Of a DNA stretch of 64,000 nt, positions 38,709 through 47,780 are shown one piece after another. The translations under genes were made by a program, and so were the position numbers. The stretch covers positions 62,001-126,000 of the forward strand of contig JAFGKD010000033.1 in assembly GCA_016928775.1 (NCBI GenBank), read 5' to 3'. The stretch is from Candidatus Zhuqueibacterota bacterium. GTDB taxonomy: Bacteria > Zhuqueibacterota > Zhuqueibacteria > Residuimicrobiales > Krinioviventaceae. Positions within the stretch are counted from its first letter, which is position 1. Every line of letters begins with the position of its first letter. The notes under the pieces were generated by a model that ran no database searches, was not told the origin of the DNA, and worked only from the letters and a program-made list of their open reading frames with translations.

Positions 38709-39880
38709 TGGACGACCTCATACAGGCGTTTGTGTTCGTCCAGGCCGGCAAATCGATAACGACCTGTTTCGTATCGTGGCGTCATCGCTTTGCTGCCATC
38801 AGAGGGCAAATTGGATTTAAAGCTATAAAACTCTTTGTAGGTGTCATAATCCAGCTCTTGTCGATTGGTAACGATGGATTTGTGCAGATCAACTTTGAGA
38901 TGTTTTTGATAATCCGGTTGAATGATACCGGTAAAAAATTCACCCACGCTGCCGGAGCCATAGCTGAACAGCCCAACGCGTTTGTGCGTCAAATCTTCGG
39001 CAGAATTATCTAACAGAGATGCCAACGCCAAAAACACCGAGCCGGCATAGGTATTGCCGATATAGCGTTGATAAATCGCCGCGTCATCGATCTGCTTTTT
39101 CCATTCTGCTTCGCTTAAATCAGCACCAGCGTACCGAACCAGGAATTGATGCGCCTTGTCGCCCATCTTGGTGAACGGCAAATGATAGACAAAGCGGTGT
39201 AAATCGGTAAAAGAACGACCAGTGATGTTCACGTATTGTTGCCATGATTCCCGCAACGCAGCAGAGTACATTTTTATAGAATATTTCCCGTCAACCAAAG
39301 CCTCATCGGTATAATTTGGCCGCCAGAAATCCATGACATCATTGGTGTACAAACCGCTCTCCATGTCAATGGTCATGATTTTTGGATTGGTTGACAGGAC
39401 AAACGCCACGGCACCGGCGCCCTGGGTCGGTTCTCCAATGGAGCCGAGTCCATAACGGGCGATATCTGAAGCGACAATGAGCACCCGGCTATCCGGGTGG
39501 TGCAACAAATAGGGCAAGGCCAGCGCCAGGCCGCCGGCGCCGCTGTAGCAGGCCTGTTTTAGCTCAAAGACACGCATGTTCCTGGGCAATTGCACCAGTT
39601 CATGTACATAGATGCCGGCGGCTTTTGACTGATCGATACCCGATTCCGTGGCGAACAAGAGCGTGTCGAGCGTATTCACATCGATACCTTCGAGTGCCTG
39701 GCTCGTCGCATTGGCGGCCAAAGTCACGACGTCTTCATCCGGAGGCGGTACCGACATTCTCTCCTGACCAATGCCTATATAATATTTGTTCGGATCTTCG
39801 CCGTTTTGCCTGGCCAAGGTTTTGAGGTCTATATAGTATTGTGAGGTGTAAAAGCTTATGGATTCAATGCCTACCTGCAT
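38705..39880 (-). CDS. mvaS: Hydroxymethylglutaryl-CoA synthase
   Basis: 391 residues from ATG 39880; AAGGAT, overlapping the fni stop, is its ribosome site. The nucleophile is Cys111 in KQACYSGAGG, the same position as in characterised bacterial enzymes. The catalytic Glu is in ATESGIDQSKAAG and the His in VYHLPFTKMGDKAH. GSGSVGEFFTG binds CoA. It condenses acetyl-CoA with acetoacetyl-CoA to HMG-CoA, the committed input of the mevalonate pathway. No acetoacetyl-CoA thiolase is encoded in the window, so that step must come from elsewhere. Confidence 0.95.
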   Translation of the reverse strand: MQVGIESISFYTSQYYIDLKTLARQNGEDPNKYYIGIGQERMSVPPPDEDVVTLAANATSQALEGIDVNTLDTLLFATESGIDQSKAAGIYVHELVQLPRNMRVFELKQACYSGAGGLALALPYLLHHPDSRVLIVASDIARYGLGSIGEPTQGAGAVAFVLSTNPKIMTIDMESGLYTNDVMDFWRPNYTDEALVDGKYSIKMYSAALRESWQQYVNITGRSFTDLHRFVYHLPFTKMGDKAHQFLVRYAGADLSEAEWKKQIDDAAIYQRYIGNTYAGSVFLALASLLDNSAEDLTHKRVGLFSYGSGSVGEFFTGIIQPDYQKHLKVDLHKSIVTNRQELDYDTYKEFYSFKSNLPSDGSKAMTPRYETGRYRFAGLDEHKRLYEVVQ

Positions 39881-39890
39881 GATCTGATCC

Positions 39891-40943
39891 TTATACAAGT
39901 GTGAAATTTGGATTCCACATTAATGCTTCGTTATTTTGCATGTCATCTAACTTTTTTATACCCATTAAAAACATGGCGACAGTGAACTCGCGCTTGAGTC
40001 GCTGCACAACCTCGACCACGGCTTGTGCGGATTCCATTGCCGGTTTCAGGAATGGTTTGGCCAGACCGCACAAAGAGGCGCCCAAAATGACGGCCTTGGC
40101 CATATCAAGACCCGAGCGTATGCCGCCGGATGCTAAAAGTGTTATTCGGCTCTTCAGCGGATGCATGGCGCGCAAGACCAATGGCGTTGGGTTGCCCCAA
40201 TCCTGAAATAAAATTCCCAGATTGTCCTGGTTATTGTCTTTGCGACGGAAATTTTCAATGCGACTCCAGGATGTGCCGCCGCTGCCGGCTACATCAATGT
40301 ATTTGATGCCGTGATCGACCAAAAGTTTCGCATCCTCGAACGATATGCCGGCGCCCACTTCTTTGATGATCACCGGCTTGTTGAGTGAAGCCGCAATTTT
40401 TCCAATTTTTTCCGCCAGACCGGAAAAATTGACATCACCTTCCGGTTGTACTGCTTCTTGCAACGGATTAAGATGAAAATAGAGCGCATCCGCACCAACT
40501 GCCGCGACCGCTTCTGCACAGTGATGCAAGTCAAATCCATAGTTTAATTGAACAGCACCCAGATTGGCAAACAACAGGGTGGTTGGCGCGTATTGGCGAA
40601 TTGTAAAGCTCGAACGCGCGTCCGGATGGGTGAACATGACGCGTTGGGAACCAACGCCGAGGGCGACGCCCGTTTGCTCCGCTGCCAATGCAAGATTTAT
40701 ATTGATCTGCCGAACTGTATCCTGCGAGCCGCCGGTCATTGAGGAAATCAAAAGTGGAAAGGAAAGTTTCTTTCCCATAAAGTGGAGAGATGGATCTATT
40801 TCATCCAGAGCCAATTCCGGCAGCGCCCGGTGTTTGAGATGGATGGCATCAAAATAGTTTTTTCGTCGATCGACGCTGTCATCCGAATTGATGATATTGA
40901 TATGCTCCAATTTTCGATCATTGGTCAGCTCATCCATACTCAT
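39891..40943 (-). CDS. fni: Isopentenyl-diphosphate isomerase, type 2 (FMN)
   Basis: 350 residues of a TIM-barrel flavoprotein. Family markers are RKLEHINII (substrate Arg/Lys and His), [41 protein letters not shown] (Gln and Glu at the metal/substrate site), [20 protein letters not shown] and [14 protein letters not shown] for the FMN phosphate. It interconverts IPP and DMAPP using reduced FMN and Mg. The ATG overlaps the hmgR stop (ATGA at 40943-40940), so the two are co-translated. Confidence 0.95.
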   Translation of the reverse strand: MSMDELTNDRKLEHINIINSDDSVDRRKNYFDAIHLKHRALPELALDEIDPSLHFMGKKLSFPLLISSMTGGSQDTVRQININLALAAEQTGVALGVGSQRVMFTHPDARSSFTIRQYAPTTLLFANLGAVQLNYGFDLHHCAEAVAAVGADALYFHLNPLQEAVQPEGDVNFSGLAEKIGKIAASLNKPVIIKEVGAGISFEDAKLLVDHGIKYIDVAGSGGTSWSRIENFRRKDNNQDNLGILFQDWGNPTPLVLRAMHPLKSRITLLASGGIRSGLDMAKAVILGASLCGLAKPFLKPAMESAQAVVEVVQRLKREFTVAMFLMGIKKLDDMQNNEALMWNPNFTLV

Positions 40944-41974
40944 CGCTCCAATCTTTCATGCGCCTGCATGAGTTCGCCAGGATTGGTCAGCGCGGCCAGA
41001 AGCGACAATTCGCCGCACAACACCGTTGCTGCCGCGATAACTGCCAGACGACGAGCGTTGTCGCCGGGTGGCCGATCTTCTTTGCAGCCCAAAAATCGAA
41101 GATTCTCTTCGACAAAATCGAGTCCCTTGCCGGCGCCAACCGTCCCGACAATCAGATTTGGCAGGGTCACCGCAAAATAGAGGCCATTCTCGCGCATCTC
41201 GGCAGTGACGAATCCTTGCGAACCCTCGATGATGTTGGCTGCGTCCTGACCGGTAGCGAGGTAAAATCCCAGCAGCATGTTGGCAAAATGGGCGTTGGCG
41301 GTTCGCACGCCACCCGCAATGATGGAGCCGTACAAGTTCTTTTTTATATTGATATCGATAATCTGCTGCGGGGATGTTTTCAAATAGCGTCGACAGATGT
41401 TCTCCGGAATGATCATTTCAGCCACAACATATTTGCCACGACCCAGTATGCCGTTCACTGCTGAAACTTTTTTATCCGCACAAAAATTGCCGGAAACGCT
41501 CACATATGCTAATTCCGGATATTCCTGCAACATCCAGGTAACAAGGGCATCCGCTGCTTTGGTGACCATGTTATGACCGGACGCATCGCCGGTGTGCATT
41601 TCCAGGCGAACATACAGCAAATTGGCGACGATCTGCGTGTGGATATCGACAAACCGGGCAAATCGGCTTGTCCCCTGGGTGATGCGCCCGATGTCGTTTT
41701 TTCGCGACTGCAGGCTGTGCATGACGTGCACAGCGACTTCGGCGCTGGGTGCCTGCACAAGCACCGAACGGGACATACGTTCGTCAACTAAAACCGCCTG
41801 AATGCCGCCGCTCGCAGTCGATACGCGCGCTCCACGATTGGTCGATGGCCAGAGAGGCGACTCATAGGTCGCTAATGGCACAATAACATTCTCATTGACA
41901 ATTGAACCGGTTATTTTGATCGGCCCAATTTTTTGCATGGGAATGGAGGCGTATGTCGTTTCTGCTTTTTTCAT
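40940..41974 (-). CDS. mvaA: Hydroxymethylglutaryl-CoA reductase, catalytic domain only
   Basis: 344 residues without a membrane anchor. Visible catalytic parts are the Glu in ATYESPLWPSTNRGAR, Lys in GNFCADKKVSAVNGILGRGK, Asp in ATGQDAANIIEGSQ and a C-terminal His in LMQAHERL. The NAD(P) region reads GDASGHNMVTKAADAL, where most enzymes have DAMGMNM or DAMGANM. LPNLIVGTVGAGKGL is family-typical. Features of the DKK segment lean to class I, although the size is that of a soluble enzyme. It reduces HMG-CoA to mevalonate. First gene of the seven-gene mevalonate strand; cofactor preference is not predicted. Confidence 0.9.
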   Translation of the reverse strand: MKKAETTYASIPMQKIGPIKITGSIVNENVIVPLATYESPLWPSTNRGARVSTASGGIQAVLVDERMSRSVLVQAPSAEVAVHVMHSLQSRKNDIGRITQGTSRFARFVDIHTQIVANLLYVRLEMHTGDASGHNMVTKAADALVTWMLQEYPELAYVSVSGNFCADKKVSAVNGILGRGKYVVAEMIIPENICRRYLKTSPQQIIDINIKKNLYGSIIAGGVRTANAHFANMLLGFYLATGQDAANIIEGSQGFVTAEMRENGLYFAVTLPNLIVGTVGAGKGLDFVEENLRFLGCKEDRPPGDNARRLAVIAAATVLCGELSLLAALTNPGELMQAHERLER

Positions 41975-41983
41975 CTCTGTATT

Positions 41984-42004
41984 TTATTAGACATTTATTA
42001 GACA
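41984..42004 (-). repeat. Two 10-base direct repeats upstream of hmgR, possible operator or -10 pair
   Basis: TGTCTAATAA occurs twice on the minus strand (42004-41995 and 41993-41984) with an 11-base period, ending 10 bases before the ATG of the HMG-CoA reductase gene. Each copy contains TCTAAT, five of six matches to a -10 hexamer; TTTAAC lies 17 bases ahead of the second copy. Same-face spacing suits a regulator dimer or overlapping promoters. The copies are exact, but the region is short and AT-rich. Confidence 0.4.
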
Positions 42005-42031
42005 AGATGTTAAACACCCTCTTGCAAAACC

Positions 42032-42643
42032 CTATTCCTGGAATTGTTGATTTTGGTGCATTTTTTCGTCGCCGCGATTTTTTCGGGCATGATCGATTCT
42101 GTTTTTCAGCTTATCATAGCTGAAATAGACGACAAATGCGCAGACAAAACCCAGGAGTGCACCAGCCAGGGTATCAAAAGGGTAATGCACGCCAACATAA
42201 ATACGTGAAAAGGCCACGAGTGTCGCAAGTGTATAGTATAGCCATTGTCTTTTCGGATAAAAATGCGCAAAAAAAGCTGCCGCGGCAAATGAATTTGCAG
42301 CATGCGATGAGGGAAATGAGGGCGATGTTTTCATGCCGATGAGCATATTGACGGTGCCCAGGGTTTCAAAAGCCTGGCACGGCCGCACTCGGTTGAAAAA
42401 CGGTTTGAAAAGTGATGCCGAGATCTGATCACTGAGAACAATGACCGGAATGAGCAGCAACACAACTACAAGGCCTTTTTTCCAATTTTTCCAGAGTAAA
42501 AAAATGATAATGAGCAAAAAGAGCGGATACCAGTTTTGTTTGGTCGTGATAAACGGCATCACCCAGTCGAACAGGGGATTTGACAATCCATTGTTAATGA
42601 AGAAAAAAAGCCTGGTGTCAATCTGTTGCAACCATTCAACCAT
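42032..42643 (-). CDS. PAP2-family membrane phosphatase (undecaprenyl-diphosphatase type)
   Basis: 203 residues with about six helices. The three acid-phosphatase motifs are intact: KPFFNRVRP (K-x6-RP), PSFPSSHAANSFA (PSGH-like) and SRIYVGVHYPFDTLAG (SR-x5-H-x3-D). It may dephosphorylate undecaprenyl diphosphate, phosphatidylglycerol phosphate or a similar lipid at the periplasmic face. It lies 9 bases after a membrane glycosyltransferase and 57 bases before the mevalonate operon, so polyprenyl-carrier recycling is a fair inference. The C-terminal 25 residues are charged and variable. Confidence 0.85.
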   Translation of the reverse strand: MVEWLQQIDTRLFFFINNGLSNPLFDWVMPFITTKQNWYPLFLLIIIFLLWKNWKKGLVVVLLLIPVIVLSDQISASLFKPFFNRVRPCQAFETLGTVNMLIGMKTSPSFPSSHAANSFAAAAFFAHFYPKRQWLYYTLATLVAFSRIYVGVHYPFDTLAGALLGFVCAFVVYFSYDKLKNRIDHARKNRGDEKMHQNQQFQE

Positions 42644-42652
42644 TGCCGCCTC

Positions 42653-43762
42653 CTAACCTTTCCACTTTACTTTTTTAAATGGACCGAGAGCGCCAAAAAT
42701 CACAACGTATGGAATATGCAATAATTCTGCAAAAGGGAAAACGAATAAAAATCGCTGCCGTCGCATGCTGCTGGCAAATTTATAAAGCACAAAAAACTCG
42801 CCTAACGCCTTGATGCCAATAAATAAAACGGGTACCCAGGCGGACAGACGATGGAACAACGCAAAAGGTATAGTAAAAAAAATGAGCAGATTATAAAAAT
42901 AAACCAGCAACAGGACGATCACTTTTTTCAGGTCGTAATGAAAACCTTTGGAAGCATGTCGAAGACGCTGGTTGATGAATTGCCGCACACTTTTTACCAG
43001 TCTGGTGGGGACAGTGAGTTTGGGATCATAGGCATAGCGGATTTTCCAGGGTGTGCTTTGCACCAGCTTTAACATCAGATCGTCATCGCCGGAAATAAAA
43101 TCGCGAATTTTATCAAAGCCACCTACTTGTTGATACAGACTTTTTCGATAGGCCAGATTACGACCACTGGCGGTTGCCGGGTAATCCCAGCCGGTCGTTC
43201 CGGCAGTGACGGCAGCCAATGACAATGATTCGAGTGCAAGGAGAAAATCGAAAGGCGTTCTCAGCTCTGGCAACTCATATGGTGAAAAGCCAATGACCAT
43301 CCCCACATTCGGAGTGAAGAGCTGAACCATCCCGGAAACCCATTCGACCGGTGGCAGACAATCGGCATCAGTCAGGAGAATGATCTCACCTTTCGCTTTG
43401 TAAATACCAAGATTGATGGCGTTTTTTTTGTGCGAAATCACTTGATGTCGATTGTTAGTTTGCACCAGACGGATACGTTCATCCGCAAATGCATAAACAA
43501 TCTGCGTCGTTGCATCTTCCGATTGGTCGTCGACAATAATGATTTCGTATTTCTCTGACGGATAGCTTTGGTGCGTCAAAGCGTGCAGGAGTTGATGCAT
43601 ATTATCAGCTTCATTTCTTGCGGCCACCACGATGGACACAAAAGGTTCCTCATGCGAGAAACTGATTTGCAGCCGATCGAGACCGGTAAATATCCATGTG
43701 AGAACCAGGATATACAAAAAACAAAGACAAGCGAGTGTGAGAAGAAACTCTGTCACAAGCAT
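42653..43762 (-). CDS. Membrane-anchored family 2 glycosyltransferase
   Basis: 369 residues: an N-terminal helix (EFLLTLACLCFLYILVLTW), the GT-A domain with FVSIVVAARNEADNMHQLL, EIIIVDDQSEDAT, DAD in ILLTDADCLPP, and a QxxRW-like loop QRLRHASKG preceded by FISGDDDLMLKL (ED-like catalytic acid). Two or three C-terminal helices follow. This is the layout of processive or lipid-linked GT2 enzymes. The ATG follows the Wzi-like stop with no gap, so both serve the same surface glycan pathway; sugar specificity is unknown. Confidence 0.85.
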   Translation of the reverse strand: MLVTEFLLTLACLCFLYILVLTWIFTGLDRLQISFSHEEPFVSIVVAARNEADNMHQLLHALTHQSYPSEKYEIIIVDDQSEDATTQIVYAFADERIRLVQTNNRHQVISHKKNAINLGIYKAKGEIILLTDADCLPPVEWVSGMVQLFTPNVGMVIGFSPYELPELRTPFDFLLALESLSLAAVTAGTTGWDYPATASGRNLAYRKSLYQQVGGFDKIRDFISGDDDLMLKLVQSTPWKIRYAYDPKLTVPTRLVKSVRQFINQRLRHASKGFHYDLKKVIVLLLVYFYNLLIFFTIPFALFHRLSAWVPVLFIGIKALGEFFVLYKFASSMRRQRFLFVFPFAELLHIPYVVIFGALGPFKKVKWKG

Positions 43763-45334
43763 TTACCAGTTGAAATAAAAGTGGAAACGGGCAAGATGAT
43801 CATAGGATGCCGATCCTTGTTGTTGTCCCAGATTTTGTGTATCTCTGTAGGTATAGGACAAAGCGACGAACATATCTCGCCTGATTTGGTCGATGAGACG
43901 AAAACCAACAAGATTTCTTTTTTCGACAATACCTTTGAGAAAATCTTGCTTGTCGCTCTCTGGTGGACGTGTGATGGTATTGGCCTCTCCTTCACCCTTT
44001 CGGACGTGTTCGGCATTCACCTCGATGCGGAAATCCCGACTTGTTTGCCAGCCGATTTCAATAAAAAAGGTGTCCGCATTCGGGCCAAGCCAGTGTCCAA
44101 GAAGCTTGTCATAATGCGTATAAATGTTGAGAGAATCCCAATGGGTGTAAACATATGGCGAAATTCGGCTATACTCGGCTTTAAGGTCAATATTTTTTAG
44201 GTTTACAGGATCAGACCAGTGAGCGCCGAACACCCAGGCAAATTTATTACCGTAATAATTTTGTCCGATTTGAGTTGTGGTCATATCGTCGATGAACCAT
44301 TCACCAACAAATGTCATATTGGCGAGACGGGTAAAAGTCACATCAAACGCCATATTGTTATTATCGCGGTCGCCGAGATGGTGCTCGGCGACGTGGTACA
44401 GCATCAACGGGTTGAGATAGGAGAGTTCGATATCTCGATTGCCATACACAACTGTTTCCGATAAACCCAGATAGAGACCTCGGAGAACATGAACATCGAG
44501 GCGATGGGCGGCCAGATATTTGGCACCGAGACCACTGCGCAGCCAGGCATGCATAAAGGAGAATTTGAATCGTTTGAAACGAACCGAGAGGCGAATATTG
44601 TCCGCAGGTGGTGCGTTTCGGGTCAATGTTGCACCGCTGTGATATCCCGGTCCCCAATCGAATTCATCTTTGCCGCCTTCAAGACGCAACCAGGAGGAAT
44701 CCCAAACAAAATACGCGGTCGCGCGGTCACGAAATACGCCGGCACCGGAGATGACGATTGGCGAGCCTTCATCCGGATTAAAACTTTCATCGTCACGCTC
44801 CTCACCACGGGTCATGGTATTTCTTGCCTCGGCGAAAAAACCGATGGTATTACCTACTTGTCCCCGAATTTGTCCACCGAGCGTTGTCTCGGATAATAAT
44901 TGATCTGGATCATATTGGCGACCACGGTTTGAAATAATGGATTGCCGTCCGACAAGATCTCCATAGAGTGTTCCTGTTTTTTCAGCGATCTTGAACAGGT
45001 GTTTCTCTCTTTGCAGGTCTTTTGGAAATCTGTTTCGAGCGGACAACTCGTCGGCAAAATCGCCCACCAGTTGTTCAAGCAGATTCCAGTCGGATTGGGA
45101 CAACAGCGAGGGATTCTTTATTGCCTCGGCATAAATATGCTCCACAATGTCCGCTATTTTAGCGCGCGGTACCGGCCTTGCACGCAGCTCGTAGCTGTCG
45201 AATAAACCTTTGGCTTCCATTCTAATGAGGAAACTGTATCCCCAATGTTCAAGTGGCAGATTGACGGATTGCGCAAAGAGGATCGGAGAAAGGAGAGCGG
45301 CGAAGACGATGAATATGAAGAGAATATATTTCAA
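43763..45334 (-). CDS. Wzi-family capsule assembly outer-membrane protein
   Basis: 523 residues with a signal peptide (ILFIFIVFAALLSPILFAQS). A short helical periplasmic segment (about 30-125) precedes a beta-barrel rich in alternating strands ending FHFYFNW, an aromatic outer-membrane C-terminus. Family-like stretches are LGGQIRGQVGNTIGFFAEARN, WLRLEGGKDEFDWGPGYHSG (only part need match) and LSYLNPLMLYHVAEH. Wzi proteins bind nascent capsule to the cell surface. It leads a Wzi-GT2-PAP2 run directly upstream of the mevalonate operon. Confidence 0.75.
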   Translation of the reverse strand: MKYILFIFIVFAALLSPILFAQSVNLPLEHWGYSFLIRMEAKGLFDSYELRARPVPRAKIADIVEHIYAEAIKNPSLLSQSDWNLLEQLVGDFADELSARNRFPKDLQREKHLFKIAEKTGTLYGDLVGRQSIISNRGRQYDPDQLLSETTLGGQIRGQVGNTIGFFAEARNTMTRGEERDDESFNPDEGSPIVISGAGVFRDRATAYFVWDSSWLRLEGGKDEFDWGPGYHSGATLTRNAPPADNIRLSVRFKRFKFSFMHAWLRSGLGAKYLAAHRLDVHVLRGLYLGLSETVVYGNRDIELSYLNPLMLYHVAEHHLGDRDNNNMAFDVTFTRLANMTFVGEWFIDDMTTTQIGQNYYGNKFAWVFGAHWSDPVNLKNIDLKAEYSRISPYVYTHWDSLNIYTHYDKLLGHWLGPNADTFFIEIGWQTSRDFRIEVNAEHVRKGEGEANTITRPPESDKQDFLKGIVEKRNLVGFRLIDQIRRDMFVALSYTYRDTQNLGQQQGSASYDHLARFHFYFNW

Positions 45335-45387
45335 TGATGTGCTTTCGATTGTTCCACATTAGGTCATTCTTTAAAAATAAAATATAA

Positions 45388-45425
45388 GAATTGCCCTTGG
45401 GAATTCAAAAAGGAAATTGGTTTCC
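45388..45425 (-). terminator. Probable terminator after the TRAP/universal stress operon
   Basis: Two small hairpins lie downstream of the stress-protein stop on the minus strand: GGAAA/TTTCC with a 4-base loop followed by TTTTT, then GAATTCC/GGcAATTC (one bulge) followed by TTATATTTTATTTTT. Stems are short, so efficiency is doubtful. Confidence 0.4.
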
Positions 45426-45445
45426 AACACGTTCGGCGGAAGACA

Positions 45446-45928
45446 TTATGCGTGCTCTATCTTTTTTTCATAACTGTAAGGAATAATAAGGACAGGGCAG
45501 TTGGCTTTGCGCGCTATTTTTTCCGCCACATTGCCAAAGAGATGTTTGCCGATTGAGCTCGATCCTTGCCGTCCTATGATCAGTAAATCAGCGTCAATTT
45601 TTTTCGCATAGGCAAGGATTTCCTGCTCCGCTTTGCCTTTTTGCACGGATACAATCACATTGATGTCGTTGGCTATTTCGGCCAAATAAGTATTGGCAAT
45701 TTTCTCATTCATGTCCGCGTTGGCCTTGTCGTCGACATCGTCGACTTCATAGAGATAGGTTCGCCAAAACTGGGCATCTGGTTCGGGCAGCACATGCAAG
45801 ATATGCAATTCACCATCCCCGGTCCTTTTCGCTGAGGCCAGGGCATAATAAAATGCAAAATCAGCATTTGTGGAAAAATCCGTACAAAATAAAATGCGTT
45901 TATACTGAACTTCCGGCTTTAAAAACAT
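45446..45928 (-). CDS. Universal stress protein linked to a TRAP transporter
   Basis: 160 residues from ATG 45928, which has GGGTG upstream and gives the usual N-terminus (YKRILFCTDFSTNADFAF). The ATP-binding UspA loop is DLLIIGRQGSSSIGKHLFGNVAEKI (here the G-x2-G-x9-G(S/N) pattern, with IGRQGSS and GNVAEKI visible), and the protein ends CPVLIIPYS. A GTG at 45979 overlapping the DctM stop (GTGA) is also possible and would add 17 residues. TRAP operons elsewhere carry a UspA (TeaD) that binds ATP and tunes transport; a similar role fits here. Last gene of the dctPQM unit. Confidence 0.82.
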   Translation of the reverse strand: MFLKPEVQYKRILFCTDFSTNADFAFYYALASAKRTGDGELHILHVLPEPDAQFWRTYLYEVDDVDDKANADMNEKIANTYLAEIANDINVIVSVQKGKAEQEILAYAKKIDADLLIIGRQGSSSIGKHLFGNVAEKIARKANCPVLIIPYSYEKKIEHA

Positions 45929-45975
45929 ACGATCACCCAGAAATTTGAATTTTTCTTTAGCCAGACAATATTTGA

Positions 45976-47277
45976 TCACCTGGCTAGGTTTGGTAGCCAG
46001 AGGGAGATGATCGGAAAAGCCACCAGAATGGCAGCAGCAATCACCAGGGCCAACAAAAATGGCAGCGATCCTTTAAATACTGTCTGCAAGGGTACGTCGC
46101 GTTCGATACCGCTGACGACGTAGACATTGACGCCCACCGGCGGACTAATAACGCCCATTTGTGTAACCACAACGATGATGACGCCGAACCAGATCGCATC
46201 AAAACCAAGACCTGTGACAACCGGATAAAAAATCGGAATCGTCAGCATAATCAACGCCAGGGCATCAACAAAGCAACCGGCAAGCAGAAAGAACAAAATG
46301 ATAAAGGAAATGATCACCCAGCCGGGCAGCGGCAGTGTGGCAAGCCAGTTTGCTAACTCGAATGGAATGCGAGTGACCGCCAAAAAATGACCAAACATCA
46401 CCGCGCCGGCGACAATGATGAGCACCATGCAACTTGTTCGCGCGGTCTCTCGCAGACTTTGGGCTAACATTCGCCAGGTTAATTTTCTACGAAAAGCTGC
46501 CACTACCAGACTACCTCCGGCGCCTATGGCAGCGGCTTCTGTTGGTGTGAAAAATCCGGCAAACATGCCCCCCATCACAAGAAGAAACAGCAGCACAGTT
46601 TCAAACACACCAAGCAAACTTTTGAGTTTTGATTTCAGAGACGTTTTCGGCGCCACCGGTCCCATGCGGGGATCAATTTTGCACTGCAACCAAATGGTCA
46701 GACTGAATATGACAGCGATGAGAATTCCAGGCAAAATACCGGCCAAAAAGAGCTGACCGATGGACTGCTCCGTCATAATCGCGTAGCAGATAAAGACCAC
46801 GCTCGGCGGGATCAACATGCCGAGCCCGCCGCCGGCAGCGACTGCGCCGGTGGCTAACTGCATGCTGTAACGAAATCGTTTCATCTCGGGTAAAGCCACG
46901 CTGGCCATGGTGGCGGCCGTTGCCGGACCGGAGCCGCAAATAGCGCCAAATCCAGTACAAGCGCCAACCGTCGCGATGGCCATGCCGCCGGGCAAAAAGC
47001 CTACCCAATGATACGCTGCATCAAACAGTTTACGGCTGATACCGGCGTGCAAGGCGACCTGCCCCATCAGGACAAACAGGGGTATGACCGTTAGGCTGTA
47101 AGAACTGATGGTGTCAAACAAATCAGTTGCGATCATGCTCATGGCCGCCTGCGGGGACACGATGATAGAAAATCCCAAAAAGCCAATGATGCCCATGGCA
47201 AATGCCACCGGCATACTGGCAGCGAGCAGCAAAAGTAAAACAACAACCCCCAGAATGCCTACCTGAATGGGTGTCAC
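45976..47277 (-). CDS. dctM: TRAP transporter large permease (DctM)
   Basis: 433 residues with about 12-13 membrane segments. Family stretches include ASMPVAFAMGIIGFLG, GVGACTGFGAICGSGPATAATM-like TVGACTGFGAICGSGPA, FTPTEAAAIGAGGSLVV and GVISPPVGVNVYVVSGI. It moves the substrate delivered by DctP, driven by a sodium or proton gradient. The real start is GTG 47277, overlapping the DctQ stop by four bases, with AAGGAG 11 bases upstream. The frame continues to 47370, but those codons lie inside dctQ and look unrelated. Confidence 0.93.
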   Translation of the reverse strand: MTPIQVGILGVVVLLLLLAASMPVAFAMGIIGFLGFSIIVSPQAAMSMIATDLFDTISSYSLTVIPLFVLMGQVALHAGISRKLFDAAYHWVGFLPGGMAIATVGACTGFGAICGSGPATAATMASVALPEMKRFRYSMQLATGAVAAGGGLGMLIPPSVVFICYAIMTEQSIGQLFLAGILPGILIAVIFSLTIWLQCKIDPRMGPVAPKTSLKSKLKSLLGVFETVLLFLLVMGGMFAGFFTPTEAAAIGAGGSLVVAAFRRKLTWRMLAQSLRETARTSCMVLIIVAGAVMFGHFLAVTRIPFELANWLATLPLPGWVIISFIILFFLLAGCFVDALALIMLTIPIFYPVVTGLGFDAIWFGVIIVVVTQMGVISPPVGVNVYVVSGIERDVPLQTVFKGSLPFLLALVIAAAILVAFPIISLWLPNLAR

Positions 47278-47780
47278 GGTTTGACCAACTCCTTCCCAGG
47301 GTGTGTCATGTTGTAAAAGATAACCAGAACGACCAGCGCACAGCACAAGGCAATCACCCAGGATACCCAAAAAATCGGCAATTGCAGGGTAGCGGTCACT
47401 TCACCACTGGCTTTGAGATTGTTGCCAATTCGAGCGGACTCATGCGTCAGCATGCTGAACAATCCGATGCCCAGGAGGCGGACGAACGTATCCACAATAA
47501 TGCGACTTTTCTTGTCGAGTTTTTGGAAAAAGTATTCAATCGCGACGTGACCTTTGACCGCAGTCGTGTAAGGAATCGCACATGCCATGGCCACTGCGCC
47601 AAAAACATAAACCAGATCGTAAACACCAACGATTGGGCGGCTAAAAATACGCATCACCACATCGATGCAGGTGATCAATACCATGGCCAGGATGCACACC
47701 CCGGTCACAACGGCAAGCAGCATCACAGTTGCTCGCAGGGCGCTGGTCAATGTAAATCCTGCCTTGCGTAAGAAACTCAA
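47274..47780 (-). CDS. dctQ: TRAP transporter small permease (DctQ)
   Basis: 168 residues, four hydrophobic helices. The core has [19 protein letters not shown] and [18 protein letters not shown], both typical of DctQ (conserved R near helix 1 and the KGHVAIE-like loop). It partners DctM in the membrane and contacts the binding protein. The start is a TTG at 47780 within a TTGA overlap of the dctP stop; a strong GGAGGAG lies four bases ahead. No ATG exists before the first helix. Confidence 0.9.
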   Translation of the reverse strand: MSFLRKAGFTLTSALRATVMLLAVVTGVCILAMVLITCIDVVMRIFSRPIVGVYDLVYVFGAVAMACAIPYTTAVKGHVAIEYFFQKLDKKSRIIVDTFVRLLGIGLFSMLTHESARIGNNLKASGEVTATLQLPIFWVSWVIALCCALVVLVIFYNMTHPGKELVKP

